A stretch of 64,000 nucleotides of DNA from Omphiscola glabra (GCA_964017045.1 OZ024806.1:8018488-8082487), one strand, 5' to 3'; positions 1 to 11,911 are shown, numbered from the stretch's first letter. Notes: generated from the sequence alone by a model not told the origin. Numbers and translations are program-made.

Positions 1-59
1 TAAGGACTGTGTTGAAGACCTCAGGTTCTTTAATTAAGGATACGTGTTTTCTTTTTTAT

Positions 60-152
60 CGTTCCTTTTTTTTAAAAAAAGTAAAAATTCTACTTTGGTC
101 GATAATTTAAAGATTACGATTTTAATACTAAAAACTAGAAGGTAATTATTTT
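60..152. repeat. Inverted-repeat arm paired with about 2530-2622
   Basis: This AT-rich stretch reads as a diverged reverse complement of about 2530-2622 (shared words such as aattaccttctagttttta). It immediately follows, on the minus strand, the broken EGF exon copy at 152-255, so an inverted or rearranged duplication of this locus is likely. Confidence 0.6.
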
Positions 153-255
153 TTATTCTCTTGGTAGCAATGGAAGGTCGGGTTCCCATCGTGGGCTGCG
201 TCACATTCGCATGACGCGTGGTTGACACAATGCGAGTTGTGGATGTATACCATTC
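152..255 (-). pseudogene. Truncated copy of the EGF-like exon found at 4426-4565
   Basis: On the minus strand the segment encodes HCVNHASCECDAAHDG followed by NPTFHCYQEN, nearly the same as the second half of the EGF exon at 4426-4565. It lacks the first cysteines, and after YQEN it runs into AT-rich DNA with no splice donor where the intact exon has SSYC and a GT donor. It is best read as a partial, probably dead exon duplicate downstream of the VWD exon at 1622-1805. A diverged real exon with a different 3' border remains possible. Confidence 0.55.
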
Positions 256-370
256 AGGTGTTCTAGGGTTAAAATGGCAATGAAGCAGACGAGAGAGGAA
301 GCATTACAGTGTGCATCAAAAACGAAAAGTGCTAAAAAATACCACAATCTTGAACGCGTGCGTTCGTTTG

Positions 371-577
371 TCAACGGCACAAAGTCATCATCAATGGCAC
401 TATAGCCCATGTAGGGCCCTGGCCTGTTCCACCACATCCTTCCATTCGGATCGATCTATGGCTTTCCGCCTCTATGCGAGAACCCCCAGCTGGCGTAAGT
501 CCTTCTCTGCATCGTCGATCCATCTGTCTTTGTCGACCAGTGAGCCGTCTGCCCCTAGGCTTCTGTCTGCAAATCAC
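371..577 (-). mobile_element. LINE remnant, C-terminal coding end (RTE-like), degenerate
   Basis: Minus-strand frames show the basic tail typical of RTE-type LINE polyproteins: PRGRRLTGRQRQ, a WIDD-like segment, then RSIRMEGCGG and GPTWAI. The match is split over more than one frame, so the copy is decayed. The same tail occurs in better condition at 6690-7265. Confidence 0.5.
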
Positions 578-888
578 TTTTGCTAATCTTCAATCAGAGT
601 GAAAAAAAAATTGTTCTTCTATGACTCTTTTTTTTTTTAAATTCTCTGATAGCTGTAATTCCAACAGCTCGCCAACTTGTAGCACTCGGGTGACGCACCT
701 ACGCGTCCAAGACGCGATTGTTTTGGTACTGTTAGTTTTGGCGCATAAAGTGCAATTTCCTAATGACATATTATACGGGGCATCGGCAGTGAGTGCTCTC
801 AAACGAAAACAGACGACCCCGAGCACGTCCCCAAGACGTTTTAAAGAGACACTCGACGGTGGCCAATATTAACACAAGCGAATGGGAG

Positions 889-1050
889 CAGTGGCGTAAC
901 AACGGCTTGGCATTGGGGCAGTTGCCAAGGGCGCCGGCATGCGCCAGTTAAAAAAAGCGACGCTAAATCTCTAAAGCTGAAACTTGTGAATTTATCAAGG
1001 GCGCCAAAAATAAATTAGCCAAGGGCGTCAAAACCCTAGTTACGCCTCTG
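889..1050. mobile_element. Short hAT-type MITE (CAGTGGCGTAAC...GTTACGCCTCTG)
   Basis: A 162-bp element with imperfect terminal inverted repeats beginning CAGTGGCGTAAC. It is flanked by an 8-bp target duplication with one mismatch: aatgggag at 881-888 and aatgagag at 1051-1058. Eight-bp duplications and CAG..CTG ends are typical of hAT elements. Relatives lie at 50741-50904 and, with a different interior, at 33218-33422. Confidence 0.75.
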
Positions 1051-1621
1051 AATGAGAGAGCATGGCTGACCGTGGCACCGGCTGGCAAACAACGACGTGA
1101 CAACGTCATCAAGAAAGACAAGAGGATGTGCCAGATAAATTCCTTGCAGTAAGAAGAAAAAAAAAACGGAAGGCCAAATTAAACGAGCAGTACAGGACTT
1201 TTCCATTAAAAAAAATTAAAAAATTCTAAAATATTCAGCAAATGCGGACAGTCCAAAAAAAAACAAAAAACAAAAACAAAAAAACAAAAAACAACACAAA
1301 AAAAATCACTGACGTAATTTACTCGGAGAGGTGAAAACAAAAAATGGCTTCAACATCGTCTTGTGCTTTTGGGACAAGTGCTCACATTACATCAAAGAAA
1401 ATTAAGCATTAAATGATGTTCCTTGGTTAGATAAGAGTAAATATTACATAGTTCAAGTTTGCCAGTTGATTCTATGGAATATATTATTTCAGATATCCAC
1501 CTGGAGACATATTTTAAAAAAGCAACTTTTAAATTCCTAGGACATTGGGGTAGGGAGGAAATGGGGGGGGGGGGGGTTGATAACGTAACAGACAAATGAC
1601 GCACACGTTTAGACAACTCAC

Positions 1622-4565
1622 CTGCAGTTCACTGGCGTAGATTCGGCTGCCGATTTTCGAGAGGGTTACGTTGACCTCCAGGTCGCACTTCCCCCCGCCA
1701 GTCGCCACCCTGTCCAGCGTCGTGTTGACGAGCAGGAACGTCCCGGTCTGTTGCAACTTGAAATGTTGCGCGGAGAACGTCCGGAGCATGGGGTCGCTCT
1801 TGATGCTGATGTGGGAAATAAATAGAAAAACCCTTTAAAACACAATTTTTCTTATAAATCCTTTACATGCATATGTTATTATTTTATTTTATATTAATAT
1901 TCTAATGTTGCAACCGCTTTTACACCGTTGATTTAGGTTATCAACTATTTTGGAAAAAAAAAAAGAAAATATTACGCACCAAACGCACCTGCGATTTTAA
2001 AAAAAACAAAACAAACTCGGTGCCATCTGATTTCTTTCATCCTGCCGTTGAAAAATAGGAAAAACTGAATTATGGGGGTTCTGGGGGGGGGGTGGGACTG
2101 AAAATTTGAAAGAATGTGTTTTCATCGGCAACGAGTCTATGTGCCAAGTTTTATCGCGCCAATATGACGTGAAGTGGGTCAATTGTCCGACCGAAGGTTT
2201 TGCCCTGACATCAAAAAGCGAAGTTAATCTAAATGATTAAGCTTTTAAAAAAAAGAAAAGACTTTCCATCAAAGACGAGTTAAAAAACTCGTGCAGAAGT
2301 GTAGATGAGCACTCTATGAAGTTAAAAGCTACGAACTGAATGTAGACGAAACTAAAATATGTTTGACTTTAATTGATTTTGGGAAATAGTTCTGGACAGA
2401 CTGTCTTGCGTAATGCATTTCTTGGGGGGGGGGGGGGGGGAATTGTAAATTATTTTTCTACTTTTTGTGCGTTTCACCTCATCTTTGAGAGAAACTTTTT
2501 TTTTTCTTTTTTTTTTTTTTTGAAGTTAGTAAAAAAAATAATTACCTTCTAGTTTTTAGTATTAAAATTGTAATTTTTAAATTATCTACCAAAGTAGAAT
2601 TATTACCTTTTTAAAAATAGGAATGATTAAAAATTCCCGATTGAAGTGACTTGACTCTATACTTAGGCATAAAAACTAAAAGTTTAAGTCTGAGCTCATC
2701 TACCCACCCACCCGTTCACTCAACCGCACGAGCAGACGCGGTCCACCACGATCATTTGAGCATAGAGTGTCAACCCGCCTCCGTCGACCCAGGAGCAGAC
2801 GCGATGCTGGCACAGCTCAGCTGCAGCGAGACGATCAACACCTTTCAGGTGACCACCTCAGCACCTTTCAGGTGACCACCTCAGCACCTTTCAATTGAGC
2901 ACCGCACAAGAAAATGATAAACTGAACGCAAACAAAAACGCGTGTAAACAAAAATTGAAAAATGTGCGCTCCATCCGCACATCCACAAAATGGAAATGTA
3001 AGTCTTTAAAAAAAAAAGTAAACGATAAATTATAGCTCTAGTAAATTGGGACGTAAAATATTTAAAAAAAACTTTCAATTGAATGCTTATCGCACAAATG
3101 TGCCGATGTGCTTAAATGTATTCTGTTTAAAGATTATGTGTTTCGATCGAAATGTTTGCGGGTTGGCATAATATAGTGAATGCGTTATTTAATATTTTAT
3201 TTTACAACCGACTCCGATCAGACACACGTTTGATCAGGTGAAAATGATCAACTTTTGAAAAATGGAAATCGTCGCCTTTAACTGTAACATAAATTAAAGG
3301 CTAGATTAAAAACATCACTGGTTTGAAGCTACTAGACAATGCACTTAGATTTAATTCCTCATGTTAGGTGTAGAGACCTGGTCTTCTTTGATATGTTAGG
3401 TGTAGAGACCTGGTCTTCTTTGATATGTTAGGTGTAGAGACCAGGTATATTTTTTTTGTTAGGTGTAGAGACCTGGTCTTGTTTGATATTTTAGGGGTAG
3501 AGACGTGGTCTTATTTGATATGTTAGGTGTAGAGACCTGGTCTTATTTGATATTTTAGGGGTAGAAACGTGGTCTTATTTGATCTTTTAGGTGTAGAGAC
3601 TTGGTCTTATTTGATATTTTAGGGGTAGAGACGTGGTCTTTTTTGATATGTTAGGTGTAGAGACTTGGTCTTATTTGATATTTTAGGGGTAGAGACCTGT
3701 TCTTATTTGATATGTTAGGTGTAGAGACCTGGTCTTATTTGATATTGTAGGGGTAGAGACCTGGTCTTATTTGATCTTTTAAGGGTAGAGACCTGGTCTT
3801 ATTTGATATTATAGGGGTAGAGACCTGGTCTTATTTGATATGTTAGGTGTAGAGACCTGGTCTTATTTGATATTATAGGAGTAGAGACCTGGTCTTATTT
3901 GATATTTTAAGGGTAGAGACTTGGTCTTATTTGATATGTTAGGTGTAGAGACCTGGTCGTATTTGAGAATAATACCTTATACGTCAATGATATGGGAAAT
4001 GGTTGATATCCCAACGGAGTATTATGATTATATCGTAATGTTCAAGAAATAAATAATTTAAAATCATAATTATATTTTCGTTGAAACAAATTGATTAAAC
4101 CAGAGACAATCACGACACTGCCTCGTCATCCCACGTATTTTAATTGGCAAACCCGCGTTCCATAAATAGGCTGTTAGCGTCATGGCAAAAAAAGAGGGAA
4201 AAAAACCGGAAATGACGCGTGTTACAAATATAGGTAGATGCAAAATTAGAACCTTCTTGCGCATGCGCCCCATTTTTTTTTCTTTCTTCCGGGGGAAACA
4301 AAATAAATGTACATTTCATGATTTTATAACCAGTTCCCAGCCTGGCAAATTTTGTATGCGTCTGCGACGCATAGTTTTCACGATCACGACAAAGGTTAAG
4401 TAAGGATACACGTGTGACAACCTACTGGCAGTAGCTGCTGTTCTCCTGGTAGCAATGGAAGGTCGGGTTCCCGTCGTGGCCAGCGTTGCATTCGCACGAC
4501 GCGTTGTTGACACAATGCGCGTTACAAGCACACTGATCACAGATGTCTGGATACTCGAAGTATGC
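1622..4565 (-). CDS. Partial secreted EGF/VWD-domain gene, paralogue of 19943-28539
   Basis: Two exons are clear. The first, 4565-4426, starts after a CAG acceptor and ends at a GTAGGT donor in phase 2; it encodes an eight-Cys EGF-like module containing CNAHCVNNASCECNAG. The second, 1805-1622, starts in the matching phase and ends at a GTGAGT donor; it encodes a VWD-like start (SDPMLRTFSAQHFKLQ, then TGTFLLVNTT). The exon phases are identical to those of the 19943-28539 gene, and the intron shares a diverged block with that gene's equivalent intron, so the two are duplicates. I could not find the signal-peptide exon upstream or the last two exons downstream; the latter should lie below 1622 or beyond the window. 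VWD and EGF modules point to an extracellular protein; its role is unknown. Confidence 0.65.
2270..2950. repeat. Intronic block shared with 26640-27260
   Basis: Diverged but collinear with 26640-27260 (shared words such as gcagaagtgtagatgagca, agcagacgcg, atcaacacctttcagg). Both copies sit in the EGF-to-VWD intron of the two paralogous genes, which suggests the intron was duplicated with the gene. A fragment also occurs inverted near 52016-52100, so part of the block is a dispersed repeat. A poly(G) run lies at about 2424-2441. Confidence 0.6.
3363..3967. repeat. Minisatellite, 32-bp unit, about 19 copies
   Basis: Tandem copies of a 32-bp unit containing ggtgtagagacctggtctt, with scattered substitutions (ggtgtag/ggggtag, cctgg/cgtgg). 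It lies in the intron of the EGF/VWD gene. Units abut with no unique spacers, so this is not a CRISPR array. Confidence 0.95.
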
Positions 4566-4734
4566 CTGGCGGAGAGCATTAAAAAAAGAAAAAAAAAGAA
4601 AAAGGCTAAAGACGTTTTGGTTAAAAGAAATAAAATGCAAACCGATATAGCCATCAGTTTATTACTTATGTACCATAAGGAAAACAAAATGCTGAAATGG
4701 GACAGTACTATTTTTATGGTTCATATGTGTACGT

Positions 4735-4975
4735 AATGATTTGGATAGTTGAGGGTTAACATAATGGATGTGGTGTTTAAGCAATTTGGATGATTCAGGT
4801 TTTACTTCGAGTTGTTGATGTTTAACATTGGGATGTTGAGGGTTAACATTGTGTTGCTTGTGTTTAATATTTGGATTACTAAGGGTTAACATTGCGTTGT
4901 TGATGTTTAGAATTTGGATTTTCCAACCTTGTATAATTGATGACCGAAAATTCAGATGGTTAAGGGTTAAAACTT
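4735..4975. repeat. Degenerate tandem repeat with GGGTTAACAT core
   Basis: Loose repeats of about 30-40 bp built on gagggttaacattg and gttgatgttt. Related words recur near 5085-5145 and, once, near 232-280, again linking the region around the two EGF exon copies. Confidence 0.6.
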
Positions 4976-5782
4976 TTTTTTGAATATTTTTTGAAACATG
5001 TGTGCATGTGATGGGGTGGCGGGAGAGTGGGGGGGGGGGGTTAAAACTTATGCCGTCAATCTTTAAAATTTGGATGGTTGAGGGTTATCATTGAGTTCTA
5101 GATGTACACCGTGCGGGTGATCTGGGGTTAAAACTTGTGTTGTTCAGGTTAAAATATTTAGGTGCACGTTTAAGGATAAAAATGTGCGTGTGGCCTGACA
5201 TAAAGGTACACAAATGATAAAGGTTGATTTCCCCCGACCTTAGCCTTAATTTAATTTGAAATGACATAACAGTCAGCGCCACTGGATAGAAATTGTCCGA
5301 ATTATTACAGAAGCTTAAAAAATAATCTTTGTTTGTGTGGGATAAAATATATTTTATAAAAAAAAATTTAAAGAGAAAAAAACCCCCCAAAAAAAAACAA
5401 TTTCTAATTTAAATAAAGTGAAAAATGGAATTTTGTATTAAACATGGCATTAATTTTTTACAGCGTTATTAATTTAATTTGATTCTTTGATCCCCATTGA
5501 CAAATTAATGTCAACAGGGTAAATTAAAAGTATGTGTTATTTAATTCAATATTTAAAAAAAAAAAATTCTCACGACCTTAAATAAACTGTCGCTATAATT
5601 TTCCGACAGCAATTAAAGAAGATTTTTTTTTTAGCAACTGTAACTGTATAATCATAATAATCTCTCTCCCCCCCCCCCCCCCCCATACACTTCTTCCAAA
5701 ACGTGCACCGTTTTCCTGCGACAAATAGCCTCCAAAGCCTGCGCTTAACTACAAAATGCTACCATTTAATACGTGATCACAT
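4976..5782. other. AT-rich stretch, no gene seen
   Basis: Contains a poly(G) run near 5029-5040, a poly(C) run near 5667-5684 and several A/T runs. Upstream of the EGF exon on the minus strand I found no convincing signal-peptide exon here. Confidence 0.5.
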
Positions 5783-6172
5783 CTGTAGCCAGCAGAACGT
5801 ACCCCAGTTAACACCAATGTAGCCACAAGGACTTAACGCAATTCTTACAACTGTAGCCACTAGCGTTTACCTCCGTTTCCACAACTGTAGCCACTAGCAC
5901 TTACCTCCGTTGCCGCAACTGTAGCCGCTAGCACTTGCCTCCGTTGCCGCAACTGTAGCCGCTAGCACTTACCTCCGTTGCCGCAACTGTAGCCGCTAGC
6001 ACTTACCTCCGTTGCCACAACTGTAGCCACTAGCACTTGCCTCCGTTACCGCAACTGTAGCCGCTAGCCCTTTCCCCAATTACCACAACTGTAGCCGCTA
6101 GCACTTACCCCCGTTGCCGCAACTGTATCCACTAGTACTTACCTCCGTTATCACAACTGTAGCCACTAGCAC
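5783..6172. repeat. Minisatellite, 34-bp unit, about 11 copies
   Basis: Direct repeats of 34 bp containing acttacctccgttgccgcaa and ctgtagccgctagc; units near both ends are more diverged. Confidence 0.93.
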
Positions 6173-6292
6173 AGTCAAGGCAAAAGTCAACTGCCACATG
6201 GTAGATGATAGTCTGGTAATGAGTCAATGTACCCGACGGGAAGATACAGTGGACCTGACTGTAAGAAAAAGAAATATACTGCAATGTTGGTC

Positions 6293-6415
6293 GGACTGGT
6301 TTGTAACTGATTGTATTACACTAGTTCTGTTCTGGACTGGTTTGTAACTGATTGTATCACACTAGTTCTGTTCTGGACTGGTTTGTAACTGAATGTATCA
6401 CACTAGTTCTGTTAC
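6293..6415. repeat. Three tandem 41-bp repeats
   Basis: Copies begin ggactggtttgtaactg at 6293, 6334 and 6375 and differ at only a few positions, implying recent duplication. Confidence 0.9.
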
Positions 6416-6689
6416 CAGTAACAATAAAGTAACGCCAGTTTTTATTTACTGAATGTTTGAGATTACAAATGATAAAACAATTTTTTTTTATCTACAACAC
6501 CGATTGGATCTTGTCCGCCTCCAAGGGAGGTAAAGATTAAAGCATTTGTAAAAATGGTTGAACTATATTAAATCCCTTGAAATGTTGCAACCAGGAATTG
6601 TATAGTCTATATCAAGGTCCCACGCTAGTAGCAGACATAAAAAAAGGGGCGGGACACTTAGTGAATGCCAAATGACAGAGAAGTGAAGA

Positions 6690-7265
6690 GGGTGCATCAC
6701 CGAAACCCCAGAGGGAAACAGCTCAAAGGCAGACCTAGGCTTAGATGGGTGGATGATTTGGAAAAAAGATCTACAACAGCTGGGAATCCATGCATGGAAA
6801 AGAAAAGCATCAGTTAGGTCTGAGAGGAAAGATGTAGCGGGGCAGGTCAAGGTAAAAAGATCTACAACAGCTGGGAATCCAAGCATGGAAAAAGGAAAGC
6901 AACAGTTAGGTCTGAGTGGAAAGATGTAGCGGGGCAGGTCAAGGTAAAAAGATCTACAACAGCTGGGAATCCAAGCATGGAAAAAGGAAAGCACCAGTTA
7001 GGTCTGAGTGGAAGGATGTAGCGGGGCAGGTCAAGGTAAAAAGATCTACAACAGCTGGGAATCCAAGCATGGAAAAAGGAAAGCACCAGTTCGGTCTGAG
7101 AGGAAGGATGTAGCGGGGCAGGCCAAGGTAAAAAGATCTACAACAGCTGGAAATCCAAGCTTGGAAAAAGGAAAGCACCAGTTAGGTCTGAGTGGAAGGA
7201 TGTAGCGGGGCAGGTCAAGGTCATACATGGGCCGTACTGGGACAGGCATGGGGATGGTTGACAGT
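6690..7265 (+). mobile_element. LINE C-terminal end (RTE-like) with internal 92-bp tandem amplification
   Basis: Plus-strand reading begins RGKQLKGRPRLRWVDDLEK and, after a frame change, continues DLQQLGIHAW, KRKASVRSE and KDVAGQVK. The last repeat copy runs on to VIHGPYWDRHGDG and a stop near 7250. This is the characteristic basic tail of RTE-type LINE proteins. Between the two ends the segment encoding DLQQLGI to GQVKV is present five times, so the element was expanded in place. A decayed relative is at 371-577. Confidence 0.65.
6761..7226. repeat. 92-bp minisatellite, 5 copies, derived from LINE coding sequence
   Basis: The word gatctacaacagctggga recurs at 6768, 6859, 6951, 7043 and 7135 (spacing 91, 92, 92, 92). 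Because 92 is not a multiple of three, the coding frame shifts in every copy. Confidence 0.95.
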
Positions 7266-8286
7266 TGGCATTAATTTAAAAAAACAAACTTTAATAGCAC
7301 AAGAGCTTGAAAATCGACTCGTGGTTGCTCTTCGTTGCGTACGTTGGGTGTTTTTTAGGGTTGCTCTAGATTTTTTGAGACTTTTTGGAGGGGCTTGGAA
7401 CAGTCACGTGGTATTCACGGGGGTTGGGGGGAGGGGGGGATGGTAATTGATTTCCTTCTCTTGATGATTTCGTACGCCCATTGACAACCTTCAACCCACT
7501 GAAAACTACAAAAGTACACGTCACGGGGCAGTCTATATAGATTCAATGCAACCAAGTATTCGGTGGATATACGGAGAGTCGTCTGGAATTATTATTAAAG
7601 ATTATGCCCCCCCCCCCCCATATTCCCGTGTTTTACTTGTGCAACGTGGTTACGTTGCCCCCAGCCGGTACAATTAAAAATACAACTCCGCGGGCGTAAC
7701 GCCATTATACTCTAAAAAAACAACAACAAATGATGCCTTTTATAAATAGTTATCTCTCTTATTAACAATTAACGATGTCGCGGTCAAGAACACCTTTAAA
7801 GGGGATGCAACTATTTATTCTGAAAAGGCAACATTGTGTTTTTCCTCTTCAAAATGTTCATTCTCTATGCATTAGTTTCCGACATAGAAAAGGGATTTCA
7901 GTTTTTTTGTTTGGCATTTTTACGATCCGTGATACAGAAATGTCTTAGGTTAGAGTTATCCTAAAGTTTATAAAGACAACTCACGATAGTAGCCCGGAAA
8001 AAAAATATTTTTGTTTGGTGTCAGCGCCTCTGTTCTACTGGATTGGGTAATTCGTCAAGTTCTTTCACGCGTTGTGATACGTCATCCTATTCTTACCATC
8101 ACTCAATAAACTCAAGTCCTTTATCACAATAAATGTAACTTTAATACCTAATTATATACACAGGCTTTAGTTTCCATAAACACATGCATACAGCGCAGCT
8201 CGCTATCAGACAGAAATAAAACACATCCTATTTTCAAAAAGTTCCACTCGAGACAGCTGCACGACTAAAAGTTACGTCACAATACA
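7266..8286. other. No gene seen
   Basis: Unique-looking DNA with short poly(G) and poly(C) runs (near 7424-7438 and 7607-7619). No exon with supported splice sites was found on either strand. Confidence 0.5.
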
Positions 8287-8294
8287 GTCTAGAC

Positions 8295-8619
8295 CAGGGG
8301 TCGGGAACCTATGGCTCGCGAGCCAGATGTGGCTCTATTGATGGCTGCATCTGGCTCGCAGACAAATGTTCGATTATGAAAAAAATGTTTCTTTAGACTC
8401 CTTTGATCTACATATTAATTGCATATCAATATTTCATTCTACAAATGAGCTAAAGTCTACTGCAGCTCAGCATCAGAAGCATTAGCGTTGAAATTACACA
8501 AAAATGCACACATTTACTTGAAGTTTTAGTTTTAAACATAATGTATGGCTCTCACAGAATTACTTTTCAAAATGTGTGGTGTCCATGGCTCTCTCAGACA
8601 AAAAGGTTCCCGACCCCTG
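8295..8619. mobile_element. hAT MITE, CAGGGGTCGGGAACC termini
   Basis: A 325-bp element with terminal inverted repeats CAGGGGTCGGGAACC / GGTTCCCGACCCCTG. It is flanked by a perfect 8-bp target duplication, gtctagac, at 8287-8294 and 8620-8627. There is no coding capacity, so it is non-autonomous. Confidence 0.92.
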
Positions 8620-9042
8620 GTCTAGACCATACGTCACAATCAGCATAAAAGAAAAATACGTCACAAAGGTCAAGCGCGTGAAGAGCGTTCACTAACTAAT
8701 TAATACTCTCGAACACACACCGCGCGTAATCAAACATAATATTCAGTCGTAACGATTATCAGTGAACTCCCACACACTCGACATTTGGCTTTTTTTGTTG
8801 TTTACGGAGACAGCCGTCACCAATTAAGGCTTAATTAATTTCAGTATGTTAAAATTTTTAAAAATATGTTGTAAGAGACAACAAACAAATTCTATTTACT
8901 TGGTTTATGATTTTAAGGTACAGTTAAATACTTTCGTGGCACATACCAAGCATATTCGAAGTAAAAAAAAAATATTTTTGTTTGTTTACTAACGGTACAA
9001 AATTTATTGTGAGATTTGGATTTTCGCTAGCCTTACTGTGAG

Positions 9043-9217
9043 CAGGGCCGGCCTTAGGCCACTGCAACCTATGCGGCCGCAGTGGGCCCCGCACTTTCAT
9101 AGAATTTATTTTCTAATACAAAATCTTAATTTTCACTTATTCTCCTTATCCCTACACAGACTGGGCCCCGTGCAGTCCGTTTCGCATAGGGCCCCGCAAT
9201 TGTTAGGGCCGGCCCTG
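9043..9217. mobile_element. hAT MITE, CAGGGCCGGCC termini
   Basis: A 175-bp element with inverted termini CAGGGCCGGCC / GGCCGGCCCTG and a near-perfect 8-bp duplication: actgtgag at 9035-9042 and accgtgag at 9218-9225. An inverted relative sits inside a LINE at 52980-53165. Confidence 0.9.
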
Positions 9218-9225
9218 ACCGTGAG

Positions 9226-10145
9226 CACCGATTAATAAGAACAAAATCAAATCCGTTTTATTTAAAGGGGCGCATATTTTGAATACGTTACAGTACGACG
9301 TTTTGGTGCGCTCATTTAGTATTTTAAGAACTCTAATTACATTTTCGCGAAATTTTTAAACAAATAATTAGAGTTTAGGGTCAAGGTTTTCAAATTTTTA
9401 AAAAGTTATGAATGTAATAAAGTCTATAACTCCGAACAAATTATTCTCCAAGTGTAAAACATAGGGAAGATCCCCCCTTCGTACAACAAATGTGTCTGTG
9501 GATAAATAAATTACAGATTACATTGACATATTTTTAACAGGTTTTCTTTTCTATTCATACTACGTAAAACCATGTCATGTAATTTAAAGTAACCGCAAAG
9601 AAAACACGGGCACTGTCTGCACCATTAAAATACGGGCACTGTCAACACAACTAAAACAACGGGCACTGAAAACACCGATGCTAAAAACAAGAGGGCCACT
9701 CAAAAAAGGAAACAACGGAGCTACGCCATGAACGCCATCGTGGCTCAATCCAAAGCGGTGTCTGCAGCAGCGTTCTGAAAAACTTCACTTTACTAAAAAA
9801 AAATATATATATATATTATTTTCGTCTCTATAACTTACCTAACTCTTGCGCTTGCTGAACCCAGTGAGACCAATGGCTTATATATAGCAAACCTGTCAGA
9901 TTTCTTCTGAAGGGGTTCACTGGCTGTACCTTCAAACACAAGACAGTCATATAAAATTGGCGTCTTCTTTAGACGCAAGTTGCTTTCAAAGCACTTTTGC
10001 TCCGCCTTCCTAATCCCCAGCCCCCCCCCCTCTCCCATCCCCAGACGATCAAAACAATACATTGATCCCCCCACCCCTCAACTTTTTTTTGTTATTTTAA
10101 GTATTACCCGTTTTGTGCAAGTAATGAAGACGTTCGTAAGATGGA
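9226..10145. other. No gene seen; short degenerate repeat near 9600-9700
   Basis: AT-rich. About three degenerate copies of a 25-30-bp unit around acgggcactg lie at 9605-9690, and a poly(C) run at about 10021-10030. No supported exon. Confidence 0.5.
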
Positions 10146-10995
10146 TGAATGTAAATATACAAGAAGAACAATGTTCCAGTATGAAAGCTGCAAAATGGGC
10201 AATTGTTGTATCTGGGATATTAGGAAGTGTTGTATCTGGGATCTGGAGAAGTGTTGTATTTGGGATATTGGAAATGTTATATCTGGGTTATTGGGAAATG
10301 TTGTAACTTGGTTTTTGGGAAATGTTGTATCTAGGATAGTGGCCAATGTTTTATCTGGGTTATTGGCAAAAGCTGTATCTGGGATATTGGTAAATGTTGC
10401 ATCTTGGTTTTTGGGAAATGTTGTATCTAGGATATTGGCCAATGTTGTATCTGGGTTATTGGCCAATTTTGTATCTGGGTTATTGGCCAATGTTGTATCT
10501 GAGTTATTGGACAATGTTGTATATGGGTTATTGGCCAATGTTGTATCTGGGGTATTGGCCAATGTTGTATCTGGGTTACTGGCCAAAGTTTTATCTAGGT
10601 TATTGGCCAATGTTGTATCTGGGTTATTGGCCGATGTTGTATCTGGGTTATCGGCCAAAGTAGTATCTGGGTCATTGGCCAATGTGGTATCTGGTTTATT
10701 ATCCAATGTTGTATCTGGGTTATTGGACAATTTTGTATATGGGTTACTGGCCAAAGTTTTATCTAGGTTAATCGCCAATGTTGTATCTGGGTTATTGGCC
10801 AATGTTGTATCTGAGTTATCGGCCAAAGTGGTATCTGGGTCATTGGCCAAGGTGGTATCTGGTTTATTATCCAATGTTGAATCTGGGTTATTGGTCAGTG
10901 TTGTATCTGGGTTATCGGCCAACGTTTGATCTGGTTTATTATCCATTTTATGTATCCGGGTTACTGGTCAATGTTGTATCTGGGATATTGTAAAA
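10146..10995. repeat. 24-bp minisatellite, about 33 copies
   Basis: Units of 24 bp built on ttattggccaatgttgtatc. Because the period is a multiple of three and stop-poor, it leaves long open frames on both strands (262 codons plus, 280 codons minus). The peptides merely echo the repeat, so I do not call a gene. Confidence 0.93.
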
Positions 10996-11110
10996 TACGA
11001 TATAAGTAAGATGCCATGATAAAACACATTGAGGTAGGGCCCTCGTCAATAAAGGCATGACAATAACGATTCCCCGGGAGGTAGGGGCGGACTTATATTT
11101 TGCTGTCTCT

Positions 11111-11460
11111 CCGAAATAGTTCTAATTTGGAGAGTAAGGACGAGTCAAGATGGCCGCCCGTCGAAATAGTTCCGATTTGGAGAGTAAGCACGAGTCAAGA
11201 TGGCCGCCCGTCGAAATAGTTCAGATTTGGAGAGTAAGCACGAGTCAAGATGGCCGCCCGTCGAAATAGTTCCGATTTGGAGAGTAAGCACGAGTCAAGA
11301 TGGCCGCCCGTCGAAATAGTTCAGATTTCGGGAGCAAGCACGAGTCAAGATGGCCGCCCGTCGAAATAGTTCAGATTTCGGGAGCAAGCACGAGTCAAGA
11401 TGGCCGCCCGTCGAAATAGTTCAGATTTCGGGGAGCAAGCACGAGTCAAGATGGCCGCCT
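11111..11460. repeat. 50-bp minisatellite, 7 copies
   Basis: Exact 50-bp period with words cgagtcaagatggccgcccg and cgaaatagtt. Two subtypes occur in blocks (gatttggagagtaagca and gatttcgggagcaagca), a sign of local homogenisation. Confidence 0.95.
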
Positions 11461-11722
11461 GACAGATCCATGAAAGACCACACATAAACGTGTCACACTC
11501 AGCCACACACACTGGAAACGTCGGGTGCACCAAGGTAAAAAATGTGAACTTCTTGTTTTATCATTACATGGGTATGTGGTCCAGGCTCACGTTTTCTCCT
11601 CATAGGCGAGGTTCGCGCGCACATCAATAGGAAATATCCAGTAGCGTTACAGAGTTTACTTCAAAATAGACTAGCATGTCACAATTTATCTCCTGTATAC
11701 TAAACGCCTGGTTACTCCAGTT

Positions 11723-11903
11723 CAGCGGTTCTCAGCATGTGGGTCGCCTTACACTGGGGTCGCCTAAGACCTTCGGAAAACACATATTTATGAAGTAGCA
11801 ACGAAAATAATGTTATGGTTGGGGGGGGGGGGATGTCGACACAACATGAGGAACTGTATTAAAGTATCGCGGTATTACGAAGGCTGAGAAATGAGAAACA
11901 CTG
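11723..11903. mobile_element. SPIN-like hAT MITE, decayed
   Basis: Begins CAGCGGTTCTCAGC and ends GAGAAACACTG, with the interior words gtcgcctaagacc and gaggaactgtattaaag shared with the copies at 14633 and 24310. Flanks ctccagtt / ctctattt match at 6 of 8 positions. An internal poly(G) run lies at about 11820-11831. Confidence 0.75.
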
Positions 11904-11911
11904 CTCTATTT

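Noticed and set aside
590..850. Minus-strand frame with Cys residues resembling the fourth exon of the EGF/VWD gene (ADAPYNMSLGNC)
   Set aside because: It lies where that exon is expected, but the similarity is weak and no acceptor gives the required phase 0; not strong enough to add to the model.
3363..3967. Regular repeats suggestive of a CRISPR array
   Set aside because: Units abut without unique spacers, and the setting is a spliced eukaryotic gene.
10104..10946. 280-codon and 262-codon open frames on opposite strands
   Set aside because: Entirely inside a 24-bp tandem array; no splice sites, composition bias only.
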